From assembly GCF_011764545.1 (NCBI RefSeq), contig NZ_AP022870.1, positions 8,314,001 to 8,378,000 on the forward strand: a stretch of DNA of 64,000 nt. Reading direction: 5' to 3'. This DNA is from Phytohabitans flavus (lineage in GTDB: Bacteria > Actinomycetota > Actinomycetes > Mycobacteriales > Micromonosporaceae). This document shows, piece after piece, positions 17,465-25,228 of the stretch. The position numbers and the translations under genes were made by a program. The number at the start of each line of letters is the position of its first letter. Position 1 is the first letter of the stretch. Under the pieces are notes generated by a model. The model was not told the origin of the DNA, ran no database searches, and saw only the letters and a program-made list of their open reading frames with translations.

Positions 17465-17893
17465 TCAGCCACCGAAGCTGGTGTCCAGGCTCCGCATTAC
17501 CAGCCGGGCCTGGGCGAACAGCATGCCGATGTTGACTGACCGCCGGCATACGACCACCGCGACCATGTCGTCGGTCGCCGTGCCGCGCATGAAGAGATGT
17601 ACCAGGTTCTCGCTGTTGACCAGGATCTCCCGGAAGTAGTGCCCGGTCCGCTCGATCCCGCGCCGCTTGTTGAAGATCTCCTCGATCATCACCACGTTGC
17701 GGCCCTGGAACATGTCGAACGTGGCGGCGGCGAGGAGGTCGAGCACCTCGGACGGGTGGGAGTCGACGGTGTCGACGGCGAGGAGCATGCCGGTCGACAT
17801 GTCCACGATGCCGGCGGCGACGCAGTCGGGTACGGTCTGCCGGAAGTCCTTCACCACGTTGGTGACGGCCTGGCTGATGCTCATCTCGCTCAT
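17465..17893 (-). CDS. Roadblock/LC7 domain protein
   Basis: 142 residues (MSEMSISQAVTNVVKDFRQTV). Core roadblock features are VPDCVAAGIVDMSTGMLLAVDTVD, then a longer-than-usual central helix with MFQGRNVVMIEEIFNKRRGIE, then VHLFMRGTATDDMVAVVVCRRSVNIGMLFAQARLVMR. The final helix matches its neighbours. Starts 4 nt after the stop of the gene at 17898-18269, so the two are certainly cotranscribed. Confidence 0.85.
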   Translation of the reverse strand: MSEMSISQAVTNVVKDFRQTVPDCVAAGIVDMSTGMLLAVDTVDSHPSEVLDLLAAATFDMFQGRNVVMIEEIFNKRRGIERTGHYFREILVNSENLVHLFMRGTATDDMVAVVVCRRSVNIGMLFAQARLVMRSLDTSFGG

Positions 17894-17897
17894 CGGC

Positions 17898-18269
17898 TTA
17901 GATTTCGATCGCGGACTCGATCAGGCGCAGCTGGTGGCGCGCCAGACCGAGGTTGGCCCGCGACTTGCTGAGCGCGAGGTACAGGAAGAGGCCCTTGCCG
18001 GCGCGCGAGTTGAGCGGCCGGATCAGGTGGTACTGGGTGTCCAGCGTGATCAGGATGTCCTCGATCGAGTCCGGGAGCTTGAGCATCTCAAGCGTGCGCA
18101 TCTTCGCCCGGACGACGTCCGTGTTGCCCGCGGCGGCCATGCCGAGGTCGAGTTCCGGGGAGCCCCCGGCGATACCGAGGGTCATGCCGCTGGAGTAGTC
18201 GACGAGCGCGACGCCGAGCGCCCCCTCGATGCTCATCGCGTCCTTCAGGGCGGTGTCCAGTGCAGCCAT
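17898..18269 (-). CDS. Roadblock/LC7 domain protein, first gene of the cluster
   Basis: 123 residues. MAALDTALKDAMSIEGALGVALVDYSSGMTLGI is a clear roadblock N-terminal helix-strand-turn, followed by a central helix with VVRAKMRTLEMLKL and ILITLDTQYHLIRPL, and ending FLYLALSKSRANLGLARHQLRLIESAIEI. The family regulates Ras-like GTPases or polar assemblies in other bacteria; here no partner is encoded nearby. Promoter presumably lies in the 375-nt region upstream. Confidence 0.87.
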   Translation of the reverse strand: MAALDTALKDAMSIEGALGVALVDYSSGMTLGIAGGSPELDLGMAAAGNTDVVRAKMRTLEMLKLPDSIEDILITLDTQYHLIRPLNSRAGKGLFLYLALSKSRANLGLARHQLRLIESAIEI

Positions 18270-18620
18270 GGTTCAGTGCCTCCGATGCTTCTTTGAATGA
18301 AGGCGTCACCCGCGGCCCGGCACGAAGAGTCACGTGGGGGTTGCGCCCAGGGGCGGCGGTCGGCCTGACGCCGGTTCCTTACGGGAATCTCGCATGATGA
18401 TCGCTTCGATGCACCAGCCGCGCCGAATACTGACTGAGGAGTCAGTCAAGGCTCGGCCGAGCACCGAAAATTTGCCCACCACGATGGGTTGTGTGATGGC
18501 TGGAGGTGCTGTAGTGGGCTATGCGGTGCGCGTCATGCTACGTCCGGCATGGTCGGAATCGCTGGGAGCGTACCCATAGGCGGTGTGTGCAGGAGGTGTA
18601 CGCCCAGGATGTCCGCTGGT
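18270..18620. other. Divergent intergenic region between the roadblock cluster and the toxin-antitoxin pair
   Basis: About 350 nt with no convincing gene. It holds the palindrome at 18429-18448 (separate entry). A frame running from 18489 into the antitoxin gene has no protein-like content and is not used. Confidence 0.5.
18429..18448. promoter_or_regulatory. Palindrome of TetR-operator type
   Basis: TGACTGA-GGAG-TCAGTCA (18431-18448), extendable in an alternative register to ACTGACT/AGTCAGT. This resembles operators of TetR-family repressors, but no TetR gene lies in the window. It is 160 nt upstream of the roadblock cluster and about 200 nt upstream of the antitoxin gene. Confidence 0.45.
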
Positions 18621-18637
18621 CATACCGCAGGTATGCT
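18621..18637 (+). promoter_or_regulatory. Operator and -10 element of the toxin-antitoxin operon
   Basis: Perfect inverted repeat CATACC-GCA-GGTATG (18621-18635). It overlaps a TATGCT -10 hexamer at 18632-18637, which lies 7 nt before ATG 18645. The layout implies a leaderless transcript and autorepression by the antitoxin. Confidence 0.6.
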
Positions 18638-18644
18638 CAGCCGC

Positions 18645-18890
18645 ATGACCAAGAAGGTGACGCTGTCGTTCCCGGACGACACGATCGAAGATGCGAGGCG
18701 GTTCGCCGAGCGTGACGGCATGACGCTGTCCGCTTGGATGGACCAGGCCGCCCGGGAAAAGGCGCTGCGCGAGGTGTTCGCCGCGCACGCCGCCGCGGTG
18801 CAGCGCGCCGGCTTCGACCTGGAGGCCGCGGCGCTGGCCGACGAGCACGAAGTAGCGATGGTGGACGCAGCGATCTTCCGTGCTGCGTAG
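18645..18890 (+). CDS. MazE-like antitoxin of a type II toxin-antitoxin pair
   Basis: 81 residues. MTKKVTLSFPDDTIEDARRFAERDGMTLSAWMDQAAREKAL is a ribbon-helix-helix-type DNA-binding half; the acidic/aliphatic C-terminus (AALADEHEVAMVDAAIF) would wrap the toxin. Start ATG 18645 is supported by the -10 hexamer 7 nt before it and by the beginning of the domain; longer upstream starts give nonsense sequence. The toxin gene starts inside its last codons (11-nt overlap). Confidence 0.85.
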   Translation: MTKKVTLSFPDDTIEDARRFAERDGMTLSAWMDQAAREKALREVFAAHAAAVQRAGFDLEAAALADEHEVAMVDAAIFRAA

Positions 18891-19173
18891 GGGTGAGATC
18901 TGGCGTGTCGAGGGGGCCCGCGAGCGGCTGGGCCTCGTGATCAGTTCGGACGTCTACAACAGCACCGACGTGCCCATCGTCCTCGTCGCCGAGGTGGTGG
19001 AGGAGGAGTTGCTCCGCGACTCACCACTGGCCGTCTCGATGGGTCAGTACGTGGTGATGCCCGACCGGCTCTCGTCGCCGATGAAAAAGTGGTTCACCGA
19101 GTGCGTTGACTATGCCGACACCGACACGATGAACAGGGTGTCCCGCGCACTCCGCATCCTCCAGGACCTGTGA
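18880..19173 (+). CDS. MazF/PemK-family endoribonuclease toxin
   Basis: 97 residues from GTG 18880. It has the MazF hallmarks RRGEIWRVE near the start and VISSDVYN, but departs in the middle strand (VLVAEVVEEELLRDSPLA) and carries VMPDRLSSPMKKWF at the position of the usual PSGLx-D-S block. The family cuts mRNA at short sequence motifs; activity is blocked by the upstream antitoxin. The operon is inserted between nirB and narK and ends in a strong hairpin shared with narK. Confidence 0.85.
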   Translation: MLRRGEIWRVEGARERLGLVISSDVYNSTDVPIVLVAEVVEEELLRDSPLAVSMGQYVVMPDRLSSPMKKWFTECVDYADTDTMNRVSRALRILQDL

Positions 19174-19177
19174 CGCC

Positions 19178-19210
19178 GACCGGGGCGCCCCCGCGCGGGG
19201 CGCCCCGGTC
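19178..19210. terminator. Bidirectional terminator between toxin and narK
   Basis: 14-bp perfect arms (19178-19191, 19197-19210) with a 5-nt loop between two convergent stops. Confidence 0.85.
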
Positions 19211-19219
19211 CTTGGCGGG

Positions 19220-20584
19220 TCAGACGGACGCGTGCGCCAGGCTCGGCACCTGGCTGATCAGGACGCGGCGGCGCAGGTAGCACCACCAGGTGACGACGAG
19301 ACAGACGCCGTACATGACGCCGAACCAGGTGAACGCGGTCGAGATGCCGCCGGTCGCGGTGTACGAGTCGCTGATCGCGCGGGGCAGGTAGAAACCGCCC
19401 AGCGCGCCGATCGCGCCGGCGATGCCGAGCGTCGCCGCCGACTCCCGCTTGGCGACCGCGAGGTCGGACGACTTCGCCGCGAAGATCGCCGGGATCATCC
19501 GGTACGTCGAGCCATTGCCCGCGCCGGCCGCCGTGAAGAGCAGCCAGAACGAGGCGAGGAACAGCCCCATGTTCCCGTTGCCGGCGGCCGTGACCACGCC
19601 GTACGACCCCAGGGCCATGAGCGTGAAGCAGGCGGCGGTGACCCGGGCCCCGCCGATGCGGTCGGAGAGCCAGCCGCCGAACGGCCGGGCCAGCGAGCCG
19701 ATCAGCGGCCCGGTGAACGCCAGTGTGATCGTCGCGGCGCCCCAGTGTGCCGTCGGTGCGTTCGGAAACTGGAGCTTCAGTACCAGCGGAAACGCCGCTG
19801 AGTAGCCGAGGAATGAACCGAACGTGCCGATGTAGAGGAAGGACATGACCCAGGTGTGCGGCCGCTTGACGGTGGCGAACTGGGCCCGGAACGGCGTCCT
19901 CGCCACGGCCAGGTTGTTCATGAACAGGTACGCCCCGACGGCCGCGGCGAGCACGAGTGGCACCCACATGAGGCCGCCGTAGACCAGGCCGGCGGCGATC
20001 ACCACGGGTACGAACAGCTGCATCGTGCTGATGCCGATGTTGCCGCCGGCCGCGTTGAGGCCGAGCGCGGCGCCCTTCTGTCGCTCGGGGTAGAAGAAGG
20101 AGATGTTGGTCATGGACGAGGCGAAGTTGCCGCCGCCGAAGCCGGCCGTGGCGGCGCAGGCGAGCACCACCCAGTACGGCGGCTGGGCGGTCACCGCGAA
20201 CGTGAGGCCGGCGAGCGGGATGAGCAGCAGGAGCGCGCTGATCGCGGTCCAGGTGCGGCCGCCGAAGCGGGTGACCGCGAACGTGTACGGGATGCGCATC
20301 AGTGCGCCGATGAGGTTGGGGAGCGCGACAAGCCAGAAGCGCTGGTCCACGGAGTAGGGGAAGAGGGCCGGCGGGAGCGCTACGACCACGACGCTCCAGA
20401 TGGTCCAGACGGAGAAGCCGAGGTGCTCCGCGAAGATCGAGAACACCAGGTTGCGCCGGGCGACCCGGCGGCCGGTGGTGGCCCAGAACTCCCCGTTCTC
20501 CGGCTCCCAATGGGTGAGCCACCGGCCCTTCCCGGCCGGGGCAGCCGCGGCGGCGGCCACGGTGGGGGTCAGTGTCGTACTCAT
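19220..20584 (-). CDS. narK: Nitrate/nitrite transporter of the MFS (NarK/NasA type)
   Basis: 454 residues. ATG 20584 is preferred to TTG 20593. After a soluble N-terminus (WLTHWEPENGEFWATTGRRVARRNL) come twelve hydrophobic segments. Both nitrate-signature regions are recognisable: GFGGGNFASSMTNISFFYPERQKGAALGLNAAGGN, and AAGAGNGSTYRMIPAIF in the second half. It would import nitrate, or exchange nitrite, for the NirBD system 3 kb away. It is monocistronic, divergent from rplM and convergent with the toxin gene. No nitrate reductase gene is in the window. Confidence 0.94.
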   Translation of the reverse strand: MSTTLTPTVAAAAAAPAGKGRWLTHWEPENGEFWATTGRRVARRNLVFSIFAEHLGFSVWTIWSVVVVALPPALFPYSVDQRFWLVALPNLIGALMRIPYTFAVTRFGGRTWTAISALLLLIPLAGLTFAVTAQPPYWVVLACAATAGFGGGNFASSMTNISFFYPERQKGAALGLNAAGGNIGISTMQLFVPVVIAAGLVYGGLMWVPLVLAAAVGAYLFMNNLAVARTPFRAQFATVKRPHTWVMSFLYIGTFGSFLGYSAAFPLVLKLQFPNAPTAHWGAATITLAFTGPLIGSLARPFGGWLSDRIGGARVTAACFTLMALGSYGVVTAAGNGNMGLFLASFWLLFTAAGAGNGSTYRMIPAIFAAKSSDLAVAKRESAATLGIAGAIGALGGFYLPRAISDSYTATGGISTAFTWFGVMYGVCLVVTWWCYLRRRVLISQVPSLAHASV

Positions 20585-20695
20585 GGCGGGCAAGTTACGG
20601 AGGCGACTTTGCCGGAGGGTTCCGCTTGCCGTACCCCGGCGGTAAAGCGCGCCGCACCACAGCGGCGGCGGTCGTTGTGAGGACGGGGCCCCGTT

Positions 20696-20725
20696 TTGCG
20701 TCCCCTGCGGGCGACCGGGTATCGT
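20696..20725 (+). promoter_or_regulatory. Candidate rplM-rpsI promoter
   Basis: TTGCGT (20696-20701), 18-nt spacer, TATCGT (20720-20725), about 90 nt before the rplM start, leaving a leader of ~85 nt that could carry L13-dependent control. Confidence 0.4.
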
Positions 20726-20815
20726 TGCCTGCTGTTGTGCTTATGCCGGACGCGCTGCCGAAGAGCGGCGTCCTCGGCGTGCGCCCCCAGACCGACGACG
20801 AGACAAGGTAAACCT

Positions 20816-21259
20816 GTGCGTACGTACAGCCCGAAGCCGGGTGAGATCGAGCGTCAGTGGCACGTTATCGACGCCTCTGACGTCGTGCTGGGCCGTCTGG
20901 CGACCCACGCCGCCACGCTACTGCGCGGCAAGCACAAGCCGACCTTCGCGCCGCACGTCGACACCGGTGACTTCGTGGTGATCGTCAACGCCGGCAAGGT
21001 CGCGCTGACCGGCAACAAGCGGCAGACCAAGATCGCCTACCGCCACTCCGGCTACCCGGGTGGTCTCAAGCAGGTGGGCTACGACGAGCTGCTCACCAAG
21101 CGCCCCGAGCGCGCCATCGAGCTGGCCGTCAAGGGCATGCTGCCGCACAACCGTCTTGGCCGGCAGCTGATCAAGAAGCTGAAGGTCTACGCCGGCGCCG
21201 AGCACCCGCACGCCGCCCAGCAGCCGGTGCCGTTCGAGATCAAGCAGATCGCGCAGTGA
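20816..21259 (+). CDS. rplM: 50S ribosomal protein L13
   Basis: 147 residues. GTG 20816 begins VRTYSPKPGEIERQWHVIDASDVVLGRLAT, the universal L13 N-terminus; the frame upstream to 20696 is leader. GNKRQTKIAYRHSGYPGG and the invariant AVKGMLPHNRLGR are present. Structural protein of the large ribosomal subunit, cotranscribed with rpsI 20 nt downstream, the arrangement found in nearly all bacteria. Confidence 0.98.
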   Translation: MRTYSPKPGEIERQWHVIDASDVVLGRLATHAATLLRGKHKPTFAPHVDTGDFVVIVNAGKVALTGNKRQTKIAYRHSGYPGGLKQVGYDELLTKRPERAIELAVKGMLPHNRLGRQLIKKLKVYAGAEHPHAAQQPVPFEIKQIAQ

Positions 21260-21279
21260 GCGCGGGCGAAGGAACAAGC

Positions 21280-21747
21280 ATGACCGACACCATCGTCCCG
21301 ACCCCGGCGCAGCCGGCCGTCGAGACCGCCCCGGTGCCCGCTGCCCGCGTGCCCCGTGGTGACCGTCCCATCCAGACCGTGGGCCGCCGCAAGGAGGCCA
21401 TCGTCCGGGTGCGCATCGTGCCCGGCACCGGCAAGATCACCTGCAACGGTCGCGAGCTCGAGGAGTACTTCCCGAGCAAGGTGCACCAGCAGCTCATCAA
21501 GGAGCCGCTGGTGACCGCCGAGAAGCTGGAAGCCTTCGACGTGATCGCCAACCTGCGCGGTGGCGGCATCACGGGCCAGGCCGGTGCGCTGCGGCTGGGC
21601 ATCGCCCGCGCGCTCTGCGTCAACGACCTCGACGACCGCCCGGCGCTCAAGAAGGCCGGCTTCCTCACCCGTGACGCCCGCGTCAAGGAGAGCAAGAAGT
21701 ACGGTCTCAAGAAGGCCCGCAAGGCTCCTCAGTACTCCAAGCGTTAA
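21280..21747 (+). CDS. rpsI: 30S ribosomal protein S9
   Basis: 155 residues. ATG 21280 follows GAAGGA at 21268-21273. An Ala/Pro-rich N-terminal extension of ~30 residues, as in other actinobacteria, precedes the S9 core (QTVGRRKEAIVRVRIVPGTGKITCNGR, LRGGGITGQAGALRLGIARAL). It ends with the P-site-contacting basic tail KARKAPQYSKR. Confidence 0.98.
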   Translation: MTDTIVPTPAQPAVETAPVPAARVPRGDRPIQTVGRRKEAIVRVRIVPGTGKITCNGRELEEYFPSKVHQQLIKEPLVTAEKLEAFDVIANLRGGGITGQAGALRLGIARALCVNDLDDRPALKKAGFLTRDARVKESKKYGLKKARKAPQYSKR

Positions 21748-21813
21748 CGCGCCCGCGGCCCTGGCATGGCGAGGATCGCAATCAAGCGCTGACGCGTTTT
21801 GTACTGCTGAAAG

Positions 21814-21856
21814 ACGGCCGGGCTGCCCTGTGACATTGTGGGGCGGCACCGGCCGT
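21814..21856 (+). terminator. Hairpin between rpsI and glmM
   Basis: 8-bp perfect outer arms (21814-21821, 21849-21856), extended inward by GCTGCCC against GGGCGGCA with a bulge, around a 12-nt loop and followed by TCTGTTG. It probably ends the ribosomal transcript or attenuates read-through into glmM. Confidence 0.6.
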
Positions 21857-21882
21857 TCTGTTGCTCGGAGGAAGTAGGGCAG

Positions 21883-23229
21883 ATGGCGCGTCTCTTCGGT
21901 ACCGATGGCGTACGTGGCCGGGCCAACGCCGACCTCACGCCCGAGCTGGCGATGGCAGTGGCGGTGGCCGCGGCCCGCACGCTCGCTGAGTCCGATCGCA
22001 GTCACCCACCGCTCGCGGTCGTCGGCCGCGACCCGCGGGCCAGCGGCGAGATGCTGGAGGCGGCGGTCGTGGCCGGCCTGGCCAGCGCTGGCGCCAACGT
22101 GGTACGCGTGGGGGTGATGCCGACGCCCGGCGTGGCCTTCCTGGTGGGTGAGGCCAAGGCCGACCTCGGTGTGATGCTTTCCGCCTCGCACAACCCGATG
22201 CCGGACAACGGCATCAAGCTCTTCGCGGCGGGCGGGCACAAGCTCCCCGACGAGGTCGAGCACAAGATCGAGGCGGCGATCGCGGCGGGCGTGTCGTGGA
22301 CCCGCCCGACCGGTGGCGGGGTCGGCCGCGTGCACGACCTGCTCGACGGCGCCGAGCACTACGTGCAGCACCTTGTCGGCACCGTGCCGCACCGGCTCGA
22401 CGGGCTGCGGGTCGTGGTCGACTGCGCCAACGGCGCGGCCTCTGACGTCGCGCCCCTGGCCTACCGCGAGGCCGGCGCCGAGGTGATCGCCATCCACGCC
22501 GAGCCGGACGGCCTCAACATCAACGACGGCTGTGGCTCGACCCACCTGGAGCCGATCAAGGCTGCGGTGCGGGAGCACGACGCACACCTGGGCATCGCGC
22601 ACGACGGCGACGCCGACCGGTGCCTGGCCGTCACCGCGGACGGCGCCGAGGTCGACGGCGACGAGATCATGGCGATCCTCGCCCTGGCCATGCGGGAGAG
22701 CGGCGCACTGACCGCCGACACGCTCGTCGCGACCGTGATGAGCAACCTCGGCCTGCGCCTGGCCATGGCGCACGAGGGCATCCGGCTGATCGAGACGAAG
22801 GTCGGCGACCGGTACGTGCTGGAGGAGCTGCGGGCCTCCGCCCTCGCGCTCGGCGGCGAGCAGAGCGGGCACATCGTGATGCCGGCCTACGCGACGACCG
22901 GCGACGGCGTCCTCACCGGCCTGCACCTCATGTCCCGGATGGCCGCCACCGGCCGCTCGCTCACCGACCTCGCGTCGGTGATCACCAAGCTGCCCCAGGT
23001 CCTCGTCAACGTGCCGGTCGGCGACCGTGCCGCGGGTGCTACCGCGGCGCCGGTACTGGAGGCGACCGCCGAGGCGGAGGCCGAGCTGGGCGAGACTGGG
23101 CGGGTGCTGCTGCGCCCCTCCGGCACCGAGCCGCTGGTGCGGGTCATGGTCGAGGCGGCCACGGTGGAGACCGCCCGGTCGGTGGCTGAGCGGATCGCCG
23201 CGGTCGTACGCGTGGCCAGCCCCGTCTAG
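21883..23229 (+). CDS. glmM: Phosphoglucosamine mutase
   Basis: 448 residues, converting glucosamine-6-P to glucosamine-1-P for UDP-GlcNAc and peptidoglycan. ATG 21883 follows CGGAGGAAG at 21866-21874 and begins with the family start MARLFGTDGVRG. The phosphoserine loop SASHNPM (near residue 103), the metal-binding DGDADRC, the sugar loop GGEQSGH, and the C-terminal phosphate loop RPSGTEPLVRVM are all intact. It shares the pathway with glmS 2 kb downstream. Its TAG stop lies in a CTAG that also supplies the stop of the convergent aminotransferase. Confidence 0.98.
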   Translation: MARLFGTDGVRGRANADLTPELAMAVAVAAARTLAESDRSHPPLAVVGRDPRASGEMLEAAVVAGLASAGANVVRVGVMPTPGVAFLVGEAKADLGVMLSASHNPMPDNGIKLFAAGGHKLPDEVEHKIEAAIAAGVSWTRPTGGGVGRVHDLLDGAEHYVQHLVGTVPHRLDGLRVVVDCANGAASDVAPLAYREAGAEVIAIHAEPDGLNINDGCGSTHLEPIKAAVREHDAHLGIAHDGDADRCLAVTADGAEVDGDEIMAILALAMRESGALTADTLVATVMSNLGLRLAMAHEGIRLIETKVGDRYVLEELRASALALGGEQSGHIVMPAYATTGDGVLTGLHLMSRMAATGRSLTDLASVITKLPQVLVNVPVGDRAAGATAAPVLEATAEAEAELGETGRVLLRPSGTEPLVRVMVEAATVETARSVAERIAAVVRVASPV

Positions 23230-24407
23230 GCGCGCAGCCGGCGCACGGCCTCGTCGATAATCTCGGCGCGCTTGCAGAAGGCGAACCGGACGAGCCGCTT
23301 GCCCGCCTCCGGGTCGTCGTAGAAGACCTCGGTCGGCACGGCCACCACACCTGTCCGTTCGGGCAGCGAGCGGCAGAACGCCATGCCGTCCGTCCCGCCC
23401 AGCGGGGTGATGTCGGTGGTCACGAAGTACGTGCCCTCGGACGGCAGCACGCCGAACCCGGCGTCGGTCAGCCCGGCCACGAGCTGGTCCCGCCGCGCTT
23501 CGAGGTCCGTACGGAGCTCGTCGTAGTAGCTGTCCGGCAGGCCGAGCGCCACCGCGACCGCGGGCTGGAACGGGCCACCGTTGACGTACGTGAGGAACTG
23601 CTTGACCCGCGTCACGGCGGTGATGAGGGCGGCCGGCCCGCTCGCCCAGCCGATCTTCCAGCCGGTGCAGCGGAACGTCTTGCCGGCCGACGAGATGCGC
23701 ACCGTACGCTCGCGCATGCCAGGCAGGGTGGCGAGCGGCACGTGCGTGTCGCCGGCGTCGGAGAAGACCAGGTGCTCGTACACCTCGTCGGTCACCGCGT
23801 ACGCCCCGTGCTCCTGGCACAGCTCGGCGATCTGGGTGAGCTCGGCGCGGGTGAAGACCTTGCCCGTCGGGTTGTGCGGGGAGTTGAGCAGCACCAGGCG
23901 CGTCCGTGGGCCGAACGCGGCGCGCAGCTCGGCGGGGTCGAACCCGTACCGGCGGTCGCCCGCCACCGGGCGGAGCGTGACCGGCCGCCGCACGGCTCCG
24001 GCGAGCGCGATGGAGGCCGCGTACGAGTCGTAGTAGGGCTCGAAGCACACGACCTCGTCGCCCGCCTCACAGAGCCCGAGGATCGTCGCCGCGATGGCCT
24101 CGGTCGCGCCGGCCGTGACAAGCACCTCGCCATCCGGGTCGTACTCCAGGCCCCAGAACCGCCGCTGGTGCTCCGCGACGGCCGTCCGGAGCGCGGGGAC
24201 GCCGGGGCCTGGCGGGTACTGGTTTTGACCGGTGCGCAGCGCCTCGGCGGCCGCCGCCAGCATCTCTGGCGGCCCGTCGGAGTCCGGGAAGCCCTGGCCC
24301 AGGTTGATCGCACCGTGGCGCACGGCCAGCGCCGACATCTCGGCGAAGATCGTGGTGCCGAAGGCCCGCATCCGGCGAACGCCGGGATCGCTGTCGATGG
24401 TCGTCAT
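23226..24407 (-). CDS. PLP-dependent class I/II aminotransferase (DapC/kynurenine-aminotransferase-like)
   Basis: 393 residues. Fold-type I aminotransferase with INLGQGFPDSDGP, NQYPPGPGVPALRTAVAEH, EPYYDSYAA, the PLP-contacting NSPHNPTGK and DEVYEHL, and the Schiff-base lysine in SSAGKTFRCTGWKIGW (near residue 240). The actinobacterial members of this subgroup include N-succinyldiaminopimelate aminotransferase; kynurenine or methionine-linked activity is also possible, so no symbol is given. It converges on glmM, with both stop codons overlapping in one CTAG. ATG 24407 is well supported by the family N-terminus. Confidence 0.9.
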   Translation of the reverse strand: MTTIDSDPGVRRMRAFGTTIFAEMSALAVRHGAINLGQGFPDSDGPPEMLAAAAEALRTGQNQYPPGPGVPALRTAVAEHQRRFWGLEYDPDGEVLVTAGATEAIAATILGLCEAGDEVVCFEPYYDSYAASIALAGAVRRPVTLRPVAGDRRYGFDPAELRAAFGPRTRLVLLNSPHNPTGKVFTRAELTQIAELCQEHGAYAVTDEVYEHLVFSDAGDTHVPLATLPGMRERTVRISSAGKTFRCTGWKIGWASGPAALITAVTRVKQFLTYVNGGPFQPAVAVALGLPDSYYDELRTDLEARRDQLVAGLTDAGFGVLPSEGTYFVTTDITPLGGTDGMAFCRSLPERTGVVAVPTEVFYDDPEAGKRLVRFAFCKRAEIIDEAVRRLRA

Positions 24408-24420
24408 CGGGTCAGCGTAG

Positions 24421-25055
24421 TCAGATGATCAACTTGGTGCAGGTGGCGGTCGCGAACGTTCCGCTGGCCGACTTCTTCGAGACCTCTTCGCCGTCGATGG
24501 TGATCCGGCACTCGATGCTGCCCTGGCCGCCGCCGCTGCGGATGGCCGTGACCGTGACCAGCGCCGCGTCCTCCGCTAGCGTCAGCTCCTTGCGCCACGG
24601 CAGGTCGGTGTCGCTGGCCCGCTCCGGCGTGACCCCGTCCGCCTTGAGGAAGACGATGCTCACCGGGCCGTCGCCGGTGACCTCGTACACCACCTTGCCG
24701 CCGCCATTACCGCTGCCGGAGTTGTCGCCGGGGCCGTAGTCATCGTCCGTGTCGTCGGGGTCCGGCCTGGTCTCCTCCGCGCGCGGCGTCTCGGCGCCCC
24801 GCGTACTGTCCGCGGTGACCCCACCGGGGTCGTCGTTTCCGCCGACCAGCAGCACGCCGGCGACCACGGTCCCTCCGACCAGCAGAACGGCAAGCGCCAC
24901 CACCACCGCCAGGATCGGCCCGTTCGACCGGGGCGCGGGGGCGGCGGGAGGGGTGGACCGAGGTGTGTCGGGTAATGCGACGTAGGTGGCGACGAAGAGG
25001 GTGTGGGCGGTCCCGGCTGGGTCGGCTGCGGTTCGTACGGCGGCGGGTACGTCAT
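24421..25055 (-). CDS. MmpS-like membrane-anchored protein, frame broken at ~24951
   Basis: About 211 residues. ATG 25055 (MTYPPPYEPQPTQPGPP) gives the Pro-rich cytoplasmic start expected of this family. The frame passes to the downstream one if one C is added to the CCCC run at 24950-24953 (minus strand), leading into SNGPILAVVVALAVLLVGG, a single transmembrane helix, an acidic linker, and a C-terminal MmpS-type beta domain (VVYEVTGDGPVSIVFLKADG, ECRITIDGEEVSKK). MmpS proteins support lipid export by MmpL in mycobacteria; no MmpL is nearby here. Divergent from glmS. The alternative start at 25113 yields unrelated sequence. Confidence 0.8.
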
Positions 25056-25215
25056 CGAGCGGGTTCCCCCGGATAGAGGCTGCGGGAGCCACGGTGTTGC
25101 ACGATCGCCCCACGGGGCAAGTCCAGTGTCCGTTTCTTCCCCGGATTGCCGCAAACGCTCATGTCGGATGAGTGATACAGGCTCTTTCGAGCAAGCGTCG
25201 TGAGCGATAGTGGGT

Positions 25216-25221
25216 TACGCT
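25216..25221 (+). promoter_or_regulatory. -10 hexamer of glmS (leaderless start)
   Basis: TACGCT, then 7 nt, then ATG 25229. No ribosome-binding sequence precedes the ATG. Confidence 0.55.
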
Positions 25222-25228
25222 CCGGGCC

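Noticed and set aside
18489..18644. N-terminal extension of the antitoxin
   Set aside because: Cys/Arg-rich nonsense; the promoter and operator lie inside this stretch.
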